64,000 nucleotides of DNA, taken from NCBI RefSeq assembly GCF_004770765.1, contig NZ_RQFK01000007.1, positions 124,001-188,000 of the forward strand, in the 5' to 3' direction. The translations under genes and the position numbers were made by a program. The notes below the pieces were generated by a model. The model ran no database searches. It worked only from the letters and a program-made list of their open reading frames with translations, and was not told the DNA's origin. The stretch comes from Leptospira noumeaensis (GTDB lineage: Bacteria > Spirochaetota > Leptospiria > Leptospirales > Leptospiraceae). Shown here one piece after another: positions 26,045 to 34,210 of the stretch; the stretch's first letter is position 1; each line of letters starts with the position of its first letter.

Positions 26045-27258
26045 TGAAGGAATTGTTTTATCTTTCCGGTGTAATTGCTTTTTTGGTAATCTTTTTTGTT
26101 TCGATTTTTGCTCCGACAAAAGGGCAAACTCGAATTTGGTTATGGAGTCTTTTGAAAATTGGCTTTTTTGTTTCTTTATTCTATTCTTGGTTTACTGACA
26201 ATATTGTCCTTAAATGGATTTTGATAGAAGCCTCCACTTTGTTTGGTGCCTTACTCATTTCCTCTAGCGGAACGGAAAGATCCTTTCATGTAGGTTGGAA
26301 GTTTTTACTCATCAATTCCTATGCACTTGGTTTGGCATTTTTAGGAATTGTGATTTTACTTTTTGCATCAACACCATTAGAAAACTTAGATTTTGAATCC
26401 TTAAAACAAGGGTTAGTGGGACAAAGTGGGCTACTGATCGAAACGGGAATTTTACTGACTGTTTATGGTTATAGTGGCAAACTCGGGCTTGTGCCAAACC
26501 ACTTTTGGGTGGGGGATACGTATGCGGAAAGTCCAAGTCAAATATCATCTCTCATCGCGTCTTTTGTTCCAGTGAGTGTGGTTCTTGCCATTCGACCTCT
26601 CATCCAGTTGGAAAGGGAAATTAACCCACATATGATCAATGCAGCCAATGGAATTCTATTTATTGGGGTATTGACCATACTGTATTCAACTTTGATGTTG
26701 TTTTCCAGGGAAGACATTCGCAGGATATCGGCAAAAGTGGCCCTATTTCATACAGGGATGTTAACTTTGTTTTTATGGTTAGATGTATCTGATGATATGT
26801 TTTATTTTTTGTTATCAACAACGGTTCTCGTAAAACTTTTGGTTTTTATCTCCATGGGAATTTTGCGAATGGATGCTGGTAAAAGAAATATTTCTCAGAT
26901 TTTGGAAACATCTTCTCTCAGTCATAAAGCATTGTATATGTATTTACTGGCACTCCTTGTTGCTTTTGTATTCCCTCTATCACCAGTTTTTGTTTTGGAT
27001 TTAAAAGTCATTGAGATTGCCATCAAACAGAAGATGTTCTTTTTGTTTCTATTTCCAATCATGGGAGCTATTTTTTTCTTTATAGCTCTAAATAAAGTGT
27101 TAACGCTTGTTCGTTTGCCAAATCGAAATTTTGAAACAAGTCTTTATGGAATTTTACAAACACGTTTGGTATTCTTTTGGTTTAGTTTTTTATTCACCGT
27201 ATCTGTTGGGACATACGGATTAACCTATTTAATGGCAGAATATATATGGAAAAAATAA
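26041..27258 (+). CDS. Hyf/Ehr-like complex, proton-channel subunit HyfF (NuoN/M type)
   Basis: 405 residues with 11-13 TM helices, the second antiporter-like subunit. The TM5 Glu (WILIEASTLFGALLIS) and the TM7 Lys (YGYSGKLGLVPNHFW) are present, as is a later Lys in TTVLVKLLVFISMG. It is shorter than NuoN or HyfF of E. coli but complete in these motifs. The next gene begins 13 bases before its stop. It probably forms a second ion path in the membrane arm. Confidence 0.87.
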   Translation: MMKELFYLSGVIAFLVIFFVSIFAPTKGQTRIWLWSLLKIGFFVSLFYSWFTDNIVLKWILIEASTLFGALLISSSGTERSFHVGWKFLLINSYALGLAFLGIVILLFASTPLENLDFESLKQGLVGQSGLLIETGILLTVYGYSGKLGLVPNHFWVGDTYAESPSQISSLIASFVPVSVVLAIRPLIQLEREINPHMINAANGILFIGVLTILYSTLMLFSREDIRRISAKVALFHTGMLTLFLWLDVSDDMFYFLLSTTVLVKLLVFISMGILRMDAGKRNISQILETSSLSHKALYMYLLALLVAFVFPLSPVFVLDLKVIEIAIKQKMFFLFLFPIMGAIFFFIALNKVLTLVRLPNRNFETSLYGILQTRLVFFWFSFLFTVSVGTYGLTYLMAEYIWKK

Positions 27259-28676
27259 CAGGCATTACTAACTTTGATGGTGTTTATCACCAGTATGTAA
27301 TCCGTGATCAAAAAATGATTCGGGAAGAAGTTGTTTCTAAAAAAAGTAATATCGATTTTTTATTAGATCCTATTTATCCAGTGTGGCTTGTCCGTCATGC
27401 CTTTGGACAAGATATGGGACTTGAGGATTATTCTGAACTAAAAGAAGAAGATTATTTATCTGATAACAGAGGAAAAACTCTCTCACTCCATCAAAAAACA
27501 GGCGTAGTTAGGGACTTGGCCTATCACGGTTTACATGTTCCTTTTCATGAGGGAACTTATTCTCATGCAGTAGGTCCAATCCATGCAGGGATCATTGAAC
27601 CTGGACATTTCCGATTTGTGGTGGAAGGAGAAGTCATTCGTCATCTAACGATTCGGTTGGGATTCCAACACAGAGCCATTCGTGAAAAAATGATTGGTAA
27701 GTCTGTTATGGACATTCTTCCCATTTCTGAAACTATCTCTGGTGACACTAGTGTTGGTTATGCGGTTGCCTTTAGCAAAATCTACGAAGAAATGTATGGA
27801 ATACCCATCTCAAAAGATGTTACCTTATTTCGATCATTTTTAGTGGAATTAGAGCGAATCGCTGTTCACATCGGTGACTTAGGTGGTATCTCGGAAGATA
27901 TAGGATATTATCCGCTGTATGGTGTTTGTGTGACGGATCGTGGGGCAGCCCTTGGTCTTATGGAGACATGGACAGGGAACCGATTTGGAAAAGCAGCGGT
28001 TCGCCCAGGACGAGTTCGTGTCAATGGACGAATCACCGCAAAACAAGCAAAAGATGCTTTTTTTAATCTAAAAAAAGTTTATTTTAAACGAATCCGTCCT
28101 CAAATTTTACGAGCACTTTCTGTTTCTACCTTAAAAGAAAGGATGCAAGGTTGTGGTTTTATCTCCGAGTTGGATGTAGAAAAACATGGATTTTCTGGTA
28201 TGGTTGCTCGGATGGCGGGAGTGGGTGATGATTTAAGAATAGGTAACCCCGATTATCCAGGTTGGGTTCCTTTACCACTTCAGGAAGAACACCATCATTA
28301 TAATGGTGATGTTTGGGCACGTATGTACATTCGTTATACGGAAATTGAACAATCCTTAAAATGGATGGAAACACATTTAGATGATTTGGATTTTGAATTT
28401 TTATGGTCGGAAAAAAATTCTGCTATAAAACCAAATGAGTGGAAAAAATGGAAACCAAAAGCGGGAATATTTACGGCTAGTGTAGAAGCATGGCGAGGCC
28501 CAGTCCTTGTTTCATTGGCTTTTGATACCAATGGATTGGTAAAAAATTCTTATATCCGCGATCCATCTGTATTAAATTGGCATGCTTTGGAACTTGCTGT
28601 TCGTGGGGAACAAATTGGTGATTTTCCTTTGAACAATAAATCGTTTAATCTTAGTTATGTTGGGTTTGATTTATGA
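27246..28676 (+). CDS. Hyf/Ehr-like large subunit lacking NiFe ligands (HyfG/NuoCD-like)
   Basis: 476 residues. An N-terminal NuoC-like segment (about 1-95) is fused to a HycE/NuoD-like domain. Typical family elements remain (GPIHAGIIEPGHFRF; GFQHRAIREKMIG; LVELERIAVHIGDLG; AAVRPGRVRVNG). At the first NiFe motif (CGIC in HycE) the sequence is ISGDTS, giving Ser165 and Thr168. At the C-terminal motif (DPCxxC) it ends SYVGFDL, giving Ser470 and Gly473. The protein therefore cannot bind a NiFe centre. NuoD also lacks these cysteines, but gene order and subunit set are of the Hyf type, so an energy-converting-hydrogenase-related complex is the best call. Confidence 0.88.
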   Translation: MEKITGITNFDGVYHQYVIRDQKMIREEVVSKKSNIDFLLDPIYPVWLVRHAFGQDMGLEDYSELKEEDYLSDNRGKTLSLHQKTGVVRDLAYHGLHVPFHEGTYSHAVGPIHAGIIEPGHFRFVVEGEVIRHLTIRLGFQHRAIREKMIGKSVMDILPISETISGDTSVGYAVAFSKIYEEMYGIPISKDVTLFRSFLVELERIAVHIGDLGGISEDIGYYPLYGVCVTDRGAALGLMETWTGNRFGKAAVRPGRVRVNGRITAKQAKDAFFNLKKVYFKRIRPQILRALSVSTLKERMQGCGFISELDVEKHGFSGMVARMAGVGDDLRIGNPDYPGWVPLPLQEEHHHYNGDVWARMYIRYTEIEQSLKWMETHLDDLDFEFLWSEKNSAIKPNEWKKWKPKAGIFTASVEAWRGPVLVSLAFDTNGLVKNSYIRDPSVLNWHALELAVRGEQIGDFPLNNKSFNLSYVGFDL

Positions 28677-29488
28677 ATTTTTTATATGAACTTAAAAGTT
28701 TTATTTTTCCTAAAAATGTATTAAATTTTAATACAGCATCTCCAGTCCATCCCACAAGTCGAGGGATTCCCGTTCCTACGGCTAAATTGAAAGAGGGAAG
28801 TACTTCCTTATCGGAATCAGCAGAAGTATGTCCAACAAAGGCCATACGCATTGTATCGGATTCAGAAGTTCAGTTTGACTATGGTAAATGTTTGCAATGT
28901 GGACTTTGTACAGAATGTTCGGATGGGAAACTACGGAACTCAGGATTTATTTATACCTTTGCCTTAAATCGTGAGGAATTGAAAGTCACTTACATTTCTG
29001 GGCGAATGGAAAAAGTAAGTGACTTACCTTTTCCATTGACAGCAAACCAAGAGAAGTTCAGGGAATTAACCAAAAAAAGAGGATTCCTTTACAGAGAGGT
29101 TGCGGCCGCAGGAAACAACACTGTGGAATCGGAATTGAATGCTTCCTTTAATTCGGTTTTTGATTCGGAAAGAGAAGGGGTTCGTTGTGTCGCGAGCCCC
29201 AAACATGCCGATGCCATTGTATTTTCAGGGCCAGTAGGAAAGAATATGGTGGCTCCACTGGAAACGGCTTGGGATGTGATCGCAGAACCAAAAGCACTCA
29301 TTGCATGTGGGACAGAGGCTGTGAGTGGGGGATTGTATCCCATGGGCAAAAGGCCTGCGGAGCCAGACCTCTATATTTCAGGAGATCCCCCTAGGCCTGA
29401 CGTGATTTTGCAAGGATTTCGACTTTTAATGGGAAGATTTTCTTTCCGGTTTCAAGAGGCGCTTCACAAAATTTTAGAGAATGGATAA
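28673..29488 (+). CDS. Hyf/Ehr-like small subunit with fused ferredoxin domain, proximal cluster lost (HyfI/NuoB-like)
   Basis: 271 residues. The N-terminal part (about 25-95) is a remnant of a two-cluster ferredoxin (HyfH-like). The first CxxCxxC is gone, but Cys53 (EVCP) and CxxCxxC at Cys73/76/79 (with Cys82) can hold one 4Fe-4S cluster. The C-terminal part (about 137-260) is a NuoB/HycG fold (ASPKHADAIVFSGPV). By alignment with HycG its four proximal-cluster cysteines are replaced by Asn148, Val151, Glu215 and Asp238. The start overlaps the previous stop by ATGA. Residues 111-122, between the domains, are encoded by a palindromic repeat. Confidence 0.85.
   Translation: MNFLYELKSFIFPKNVLNFNTASPVHPTSRGIPVPTAKLKEGSTSLSESAEVCPTKAIRIVSDSEVQFDYGKCLQCGLCTECSDGKLRNSGFIYTFALNREELKVTYISGRMEKVSDLPFPLTANQEKFRELTKKRGFLYREVAAAGNNTVESELNASFNSVFDSEREGVRCVASPKHADAIVFSGPVGKNMVAPLETAWDVIAEPKALIACGTEAVSGGLYPMGKRPAEPDLYISGDPPRPDVILQGFRLLMGRFSFRFQEALHKILENG
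29005..29037. repeat. Palindromic repeat, copy 3, inside a coding sequence
   Basis: A 33-base near-perfect palindrome: AATGGAAAAAGTAAGT, central G, ACTTACCTTTTCCATT, with one A/C mismatch. The core GTAAGTGACTTAC matches the intergenic copies at 10.97 and 16.9 kb. It encodes the linker between the ferredoxin and NuoB-like domains and keeps the frame open. A further half-core (GTCACTTAC) occurs 22 bases upstream. Confidence 0.75.
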
Positions 29489-29496
29489 TAAGGCGC

Positions 29497-30732
29497 GTGG
29501 ATTTAGAAAAAGAAGAAATCGTTCGTGTCCTGGTTTTAGAGCCTCAGAAAAAATCGTATGATACCATTTCCCAACTACTTGTGGAGTGGTTTGGTGATTA
29601 TATTGAACTCGTTTGGCGTTCCGTTTTTGAAAACGGGGCCGAAGAAATCAAAAAAGCCGAGTACGATTTACTCATTACTGAAATTCAATTTCCCGAAGTA
29701 GAGGATTCCTCTGAATCTGTTTTGGAAACCATTATGGATTTAGCTGGTCCCTCGGAACTTCCTGTCGTTGTCTTTACAAAAGCCGAAGGAAAACAACTTC
29801 CAATCCATGCCTTCCAACTGGGAATCAATGAATACTTCAGCAAACGCCGGTTAAAGAAAAATGTTTTGGAACATCGATTCAGAAATTTGTTCCGAGAAAT
29901 TTACCGCAAAAAAGTAGTTTCCATCCAGATGGATGATAGTTTGAAACGATTCCAGGATTTGTATGGAATGAACCAGTCTGAAATTCAAGATTTGAATACG
30001 ATGGTTAAAAAATTCAAAAAGGAATTAGAAAAAGAATACGAAGAAAAGTTAAATTTAGAAACCGAAAAAAAGAAAATGCAAAATGTTTTCGGTATGTATG
30101 TTGATCCCATCATTGTTGAGAGTTTGATGAATAACACTCTTTCTCTGGATCAAAAAGGAAAGGAACAAGAAGTATCAGTTTTATTTTCAGACATTCGTGG
30201 TTATACGACTCTTTCTGAAAAAATGAAACCTGAACAGGTTATCTCTTTTTTAAATGAATACTTTACTGCAATGACAGAAGTCATTTTGGGATATGGTGGT
30301 ATGATCGATAAATACATCGGTGACTCCATCATGTGTTTGTTTGGTGCTCCTGTTTTCCAGGAAGACCATAGACAAAATGCTTTGGATTGTGCCGTGGAAA
30401 TGGTGCAAGTGTTTGAACTTTGGCAACCCAAATGGCAACAGATTTATGGATTCACTCCGGAAATCGGAATTGGTTTGGCTTCAGGAAAAGCAATTGTTGG
30501 AAACGTTGGTTCCTTTCAAAAACTTTCTTATACAGCCGTTGGAGACACCGTGAATATGGCAAGCCGACTGGAATCCATTGCCAAACCAATGCATGTTTAT
30601 GTTTCAGAAGGTTTATACAATTTCCTTCCAGAAGATTATGCGAATAAATACCGTTATGAAGAATTGGAACCTGTAAAAATTAAAGGAAAAGAAGGGTTAC
30701 ACAGAATTCTCAGTGTAAAACCCCTCGCATAA
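29497..30732 (+). CDS. Adenylate cyclase (class III) with N-terminal pseudo-receiver domain
   Basis: 411 residues from a GTG start with AAGG six bases upstream. Residues 8-125 form a response-regulator receiver fold, but the phosphoacceptor Asp is Glu62 (LLITEIQFPE) and the acidic pair is reduced to LEPQ. A coiled coil (about 140-195) leads to a class III cyclase domain (about 225-400). Its metal-binding Asp residues are in VLFSDIRG and KYIGDSIM, and VGDTVNMASRLE carries the transition-state Asn/Arg. It makes cAMP (the Lys in DKYIGD fits ATP use). It is 8 bases downstream of the Hyf-like operon and probably shares its transcript. Confidence 0.9.
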   Translation: MDLEKEEIVRVLVLEPQKKSYDTISQLLVEWFGDYIELVWRSVFENGAEEIKKAEYDLLITEIQFPEVEDSSESVLETIMDLAGPSELPVVVFTKAEGKQLPIHAFQLGINEYFSKRRLKKNVLEHRFRNLFREIYRKKVVSIQMDDSLKRFQDLYGMNQSEIQDLNTMVKKFKKELEKEYEEKLNLETEKKKMQNVFGMYVDPIIVESLMNNTLSLDQKGKEQEVSVLFSDIRGYTTLSEKMKPEQVISFLNEYFTAMTEVILGYGGMIDKYIGDSIMCLFGAPVFQEDHRQNALDCAVEMVQVFELWQPKWQQIYGFTPEIGIGLASGKAIVGNVGSFQKLSYTAVGDTVNMASRLESIAKPMHVYVSEGLYNFLPEDYANKYRYEELEPVKIKGKEGLHRILSVKPLA

Positions 30733-30759
30733 GATAAGTTTAGTTTCCCGGAAAAACTT

Positions 30760-31602
30760 TTAAAGTGTACTACAAAACTGATACAGTTCGTTTGTTTTCA
30801 GTTTTTCGTCTTTAGCTGTTAAAAATACTTTTTGGTCTTCTATTTCAAGGTTTAGGATTTGTTTGTATTCCTCAAACTTCTCTGTTGTTCCTGGTTCTTG
30901 TTTGCCATGACCCGTGAGTTTTGCGATCACTCCTGCAAATCCAATGATTTGGCCGAGTGTTGATTGTTCTGCAGCAGGTTTGGACAAATCTTCAATAGAA
31001 GAAATGATGATACTTGGCATCTTCCAAAGTTTTGCTGCCGCACTTCCAATTTCAAAAGAATCTACTCCAAAGAATTTTTTCTCTAAGGAAATCAAACTGA
31101 GATCGGAAGTTTGAAATTCGGTAAGCACTTCTACATATTTTGTTCGATCAATGGTATTGAGTACAATTCGTCCGAGATCTTGCATGAGTCCGCAAGTGAT
31201 GGCAAGTTCTGCCTCTTTTTTGAATTTTTTCTCTTCACAAAGAATTTGAGCAAATATTCCTTTGGCAACGGAATGATCCCAAACTTCATCTCGAAATTTT
31301 TTATAATTACCTTGGCTGAATAACGAGTCTGTCATAGACATCGCCACCATACTCCTAACTGTTTTGAAACCCAGGCGAGTGATCACCTGTTTCATGTTAG
31401 CTACTGGATTTCCTCTAGAGAAAAAAGGTGAGTTTGCAAGTTTCAAAAGTCTTGCTACTAACACTTGGTCTGATTGGACTTTTTTTTCTAATTCCCCAAA
31501 GGAGAGTTCGTTGTCGTCATCTAGGGAAAGTACGGAAAGTAAGACCGGCGGTACAATCGTCAGGTCTTTGATTTGGGAGAGGTATTCTTCAACTGTAGCC
31601 AT
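30760..31602 (-). CDS. HDOD-domain protein
   Basis: 280 residues. The HDOD domain (about 10-215) starts PPVLLSVLSLDDD and has SDQVLVARLLKLANSPFF and ITRLGFKTVRSM, the standard HDOD elements. It is related to HD phosphohydrolases but lacks the metal-binding HD pair. HDOD proteins act as signalling or regulatory adaptors. It is convergent with the adenylate cyclase gene; a link to that gene is not shown. Confidence 0.88.
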   Translation of the reverse strand: MATVEEYLSQIKDLTIVPPVLLSVLSLDDDNELSFGELEKKVQSDQVLVARLLKLANSPFFSRGNPVANMKQVITRLGFKTVRSMVAMSMTDSLFSQGNYKKFRDEVWDHSVAKGIFAQILCEEKKFKKEAELAITCGLMQDLGRIVLNTIDRTKYVEVLTEFQTSDLSLISLEKKFFGVDSFEIGSAAAKLWKMPSIIISSIEDLSKPAAEQSTLGQIIGFAGVIAKLTGHGKQEPGTTEKFEEYKQILNLEIEDQKVFLTAKDEKLKTNELYQFCSTL

Positions 31603-31667
31603 AGGATTTAGAACCTAAAGTCAGATTCTAAAACTAGGAACCGAGGGAAACCGAAAAACGGTGAAAA

Positions 31668-32795
31668 TTACCGCGCCACAATCCTTGCGAATTCGATTCC
31701 TTTGAAGTAGTGTTGTAGGATTTCCCTGTGATTGAACTGACTTTTTGCCATAGCAAAACTACCCCATTGTGACATACCAACTCCATGTCCAGAACCAAGT
31801 CCCTTCACATAAAAATCACCCGACTCTTCTTTACGAATTCCAAACCGAGTGGATTTTAATTTTGTTGCTCCCAATTTTTTTCGAAACTCAGTTGCTTTGA
31901 TTTTTTTGGATCCAGAAGCTCCGATGATTTCAATTTCATTCACACGTGAAGAGGGAAACCGACTACTAACAATAATATCTTGGATCTCACCTACACCTAA
32001 GTCGCGTAAGTTTGTATTTACAAAATCTGTTTTCCATTTTTCTTCCCAGGAATACTGGTCACCATCTTTATCATATTCTGATGGAACTGGTTTTAAATAT
32101 TCCACTGGGCTTCCCCAAACATTGGCTGGGTCTTCAGTGTAACCACCAGCATTCGAATGGAAAAAACTTTGGATGGGTTGGCCTTTGTGAATGAGGATAA
32201 GACCTTCTGTTTCAAATACTGCTTCAGAAGTATTTCGGTGTTCTTTGTTTTTTCCTTTGTAAACTTGTGTATTGGTAGAAGTATCCACATCAAACTCTTG
32301 TTTTTTGCGATTTAACATTTCTCTGACTACATAGGTTCTTGCACAGATGGCTTGGGCTTTCAGTGCTTCTTTGGGCCAAGAGGCACTCACTTCTGAAGGA
32401 ACGACTGATAACAGATAAGCTTCCACAGGAACTAAATTGATGATATAAACTTTTCCATCGATAGGTTTGAGTAGGATGGTTCCGCGATAACTCACACCTT
32501 TGTATTCAATCCATTCGGAATTACTTTGAATTGAAATGGGTGCTTTCAAAACTGTGGGATTTAAAGATAAAAAATCATATGCTCTTTTGATAGTGAGGTC
32601 GTTTGCATCTCTTACTATGATTTCCCCTGAGGACTTAAATACTTCTTCATCTGTTGCATGACCAAGTAATACACGAACTGGTTTCGTTTTAAAACCAGAA
32701 TCTTCCGGTGTCCAGTTGGTAACCATCACACTCGCACAACCGATTTGCCCTAAAATGGCCAAACATAAAAATAAAATCGATTTTTGAATCTTCAT
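31668..32795 (-). CDS. SpoIID/LytB-domain lipoprotein
   Basis: 375 residues from the ATG at 32795, which has AGAGGG upstream and starts a lipoprotein signal peptide (FLCLAILGQIGC); a longer frame to 33017 would run into the neighbouring methylase gene. The SpoIID domain has PSEVSASWPKEALKAQAICARTY, with the catalytic-type Glu, and SFFHSNAGGYTED, the conserved SxxGG region; GLGSGHGVGMSQWG lies near the C-terminus. SpoIID proteins are lytic transglycosylases that cut peptidoglycan lacking stem peptides. The Leptospira version would act at the periplasmic wall, perhaps in division or wall turnover. Confidence 0.9.
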   Translation of the reverse strand: MKIQKSILFLCLAILGQIGCASVMVTNWTPEDSGFKTKPVRVLLGHATDEEVFKSSGEIIVRDANDLTIKRAYDFLSLNPTVLKAPISIQSNSEWIEYKGVSYRGTILLKPIDGKVYIINLVPVEAYLLSVVPSEVSASWPKEALKAQAICARTYVVREMLNRKKQEFDVDTSTNTQVYKGKNKEHRNTSEAVFETEGLILIHKGQPIQSFFHSNAGGYTEDPANVWGSPVEYLKPVPSEYDKDGDQYSWEEKWKTDFVNTNLRDLGVGEIQDIIVSSRFPSSRVNEIEIIGASGSKKIKATEFRKKLGATKLKSTRFGIRKEESGDFYVKGLGSGHGVGMSQWGSFAMAKSQFNHREILQHYFKGIEFARIVAR

Positions 32796-32844
32796 AGTAC
32801 CCTCTTTTCTAATTTCGGAGAAAATTCGAAATTGGTGAAGGGAT

Positions 32845-34164
32845 TTATATCGACTTTCTTTGAAAGAAAAGTACGGATTCCGTATGGGGAGTGTGTGGGT
32901 AGGGATCAATGAGGATTCCATCCATAAAATCGTAGTTGGGAAGGAAAGTAGATACATCTTCCTTTTGGGAATACGGGTTACAGGAGACGTAGAACAAATG
33001 TTTGGGTCCAAAATCACGAATCCATTGGCTTACCAATTTTCCTGCCCCAGCCCTTGGCGGATCCAAAATGAGAGTGGCATCTTCTTTTTCTTTTAGAAGG
33101 TCTGTGGACATAAAGAGGTTTGTTATTTGGAACGAATGAGATTTGTTTGGAAAACGACCTTCAAAAGTTTTGGATGCAATGGCGATGGAGGACTCAGTCA
33201 GTTCATAACCATCCACATTCTGAAATGAACCACCATATAACAAAGAAAAGAATCCATTCCCGCAAAACAAATCGATTAGGTTTTTTCCCGCTTGTGGCAA
33301 TCGTTCCTTGATAAAGGAAAGGATAGGTAAAAATCCCGATGGGTTAGGTTGGAAAAAAGAATCAAAAGGAATCTGAAAAGTTTCCCCCAGGACTTGTTCC
33401 GTAAATGTAGATTTACCTCTTAAAACCTCGGCTCTACCGGAAGCAGAAACTTCTGACTTGGGTCTATTGTAACAAAAAAGTAAGGACTCTTGTTTTAAAG
33501 ACGCCAAACAAAGGTTACGAAATTTTTCCATTGATGGATGAGATTCATATCCTTCGGTAAAAGTAAAAATTAATATTCCGTCATCTGTATTTTGTGCTTT
33601 CCGAATGGTGAGGTATTTGAGTCCACCTTCTTCGCTTCTCCTGTCCCAGATCACGTCAGGGATTTGGTTGAGTACAGATTGTACATCTTTTAGAGCATCG
33701 TTGGCCCACTGGGATTGAATAGAACAGGAAGTAATAGGAACTACTTTTCTAAAATTTCCCCTTTGTCTTTGCCCAATGATTGGTCCGGGGAAAACAGAAA
33801 AATCCATTCGCGAGCGGTATTCGTAAATTTTAGAACTAGGAAGGGGAGTGATGGAAATTCCCAAATCTTTTTTGAAGGATTCGAGGATGGGTGAAAATTT
33901 AAGTTCTAATTGTTTTTCGTAGTCTATATGTTGGCCGGTGCAACCTCCACATTCTCCAAACACATCACACTTCACTAAATTCCAATCGTGGTGACGGATG
34001 GTTTCATGGATTCGTAAAGATCTTTGTCTTGGCCTACGTTTGACATACTCAACTGTGAGTTCGTCTCCGGGATAAGCAAAAAAAATATTCACCTTTTTTC
34101 CGTTAGGTGCAGTGACGATTCCAGAAAAATCAGAATCTAAACTTTCCACGATGACTTTATCCAA
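32845..34164 (-). CDS. RlmD/TrmA-family 23S rRNA uracil-C5 methyltransferase
   Basis: 439 residues. A TRAM-like domain opens the protein, followed by a 4Fe-4S site (KCDVFGECGGCTGQ, C-x5-C-x2-C, plus a later Cys in ITSCSIQ). The SAM-dependent methylase domain holds NLIDLFCGNGFFSL, ILDPPRAG and the nucleophile motif VSCNP. The HTESV motif near the end holds the general base. These mark the RumA/RlmD group that makes 5-methyluridine in 23S rRNA. Which position is modified cannot be told. It is divergent from the cyclase at 34211, with 46 bases between starts. Confidence 0.9.
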   Translation of the reverse strand: MDKVIVESLDSDFSGIVTAPNGKKVNIFFAYPGDELTVEYVKRRPRQRSLRIHETIRHHDWNLVKCDVFGECGGCTGQHIDYEKQLELKFSPILESFKKDLGISITPLPSSKIYEYRSRMDFSVFPGPIIGQRQRGNFRKVVPITSCSIQSQWANDALKDVQSVLNQIPDVIWDRRSEEGGLKYLTIRKAQNTDDGILIFTFTEGYESHPSMEKFRNLCLASLKQESLLFCYNRPKSEVSASGRAEVLRGKSTFTEQVLGETFQIPFDSFFQPNPSGFLPILSFIKERLPQAGKNLIDLFCGNGFFSLLYGGSFQNVDGYELTESSIAIASKTFEGRFPNKSHSFQITNLFMSTDLLKEKEDATLILDPPRAGAGKLVSQWIRDFGPKHLFYVSCNPYSQKEDVSTFLPNYDFMDGILIDPYPHTPHTESVLFFQRKSI

Positions 34165-34210
34165 TGTTTTATACTTGCCAGTTCCTTTTGATTTTTATAC
34201 GATTTCCGAC

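Noticed and set aside
22800..29488. A functional NiFe hydrogenase-4
   Set aside because: The NiFe-ligand cysteines of the large subunit and the proximal-cluster cysteines of the small subunit are replaced, and no hyp maturation genes are in the window.
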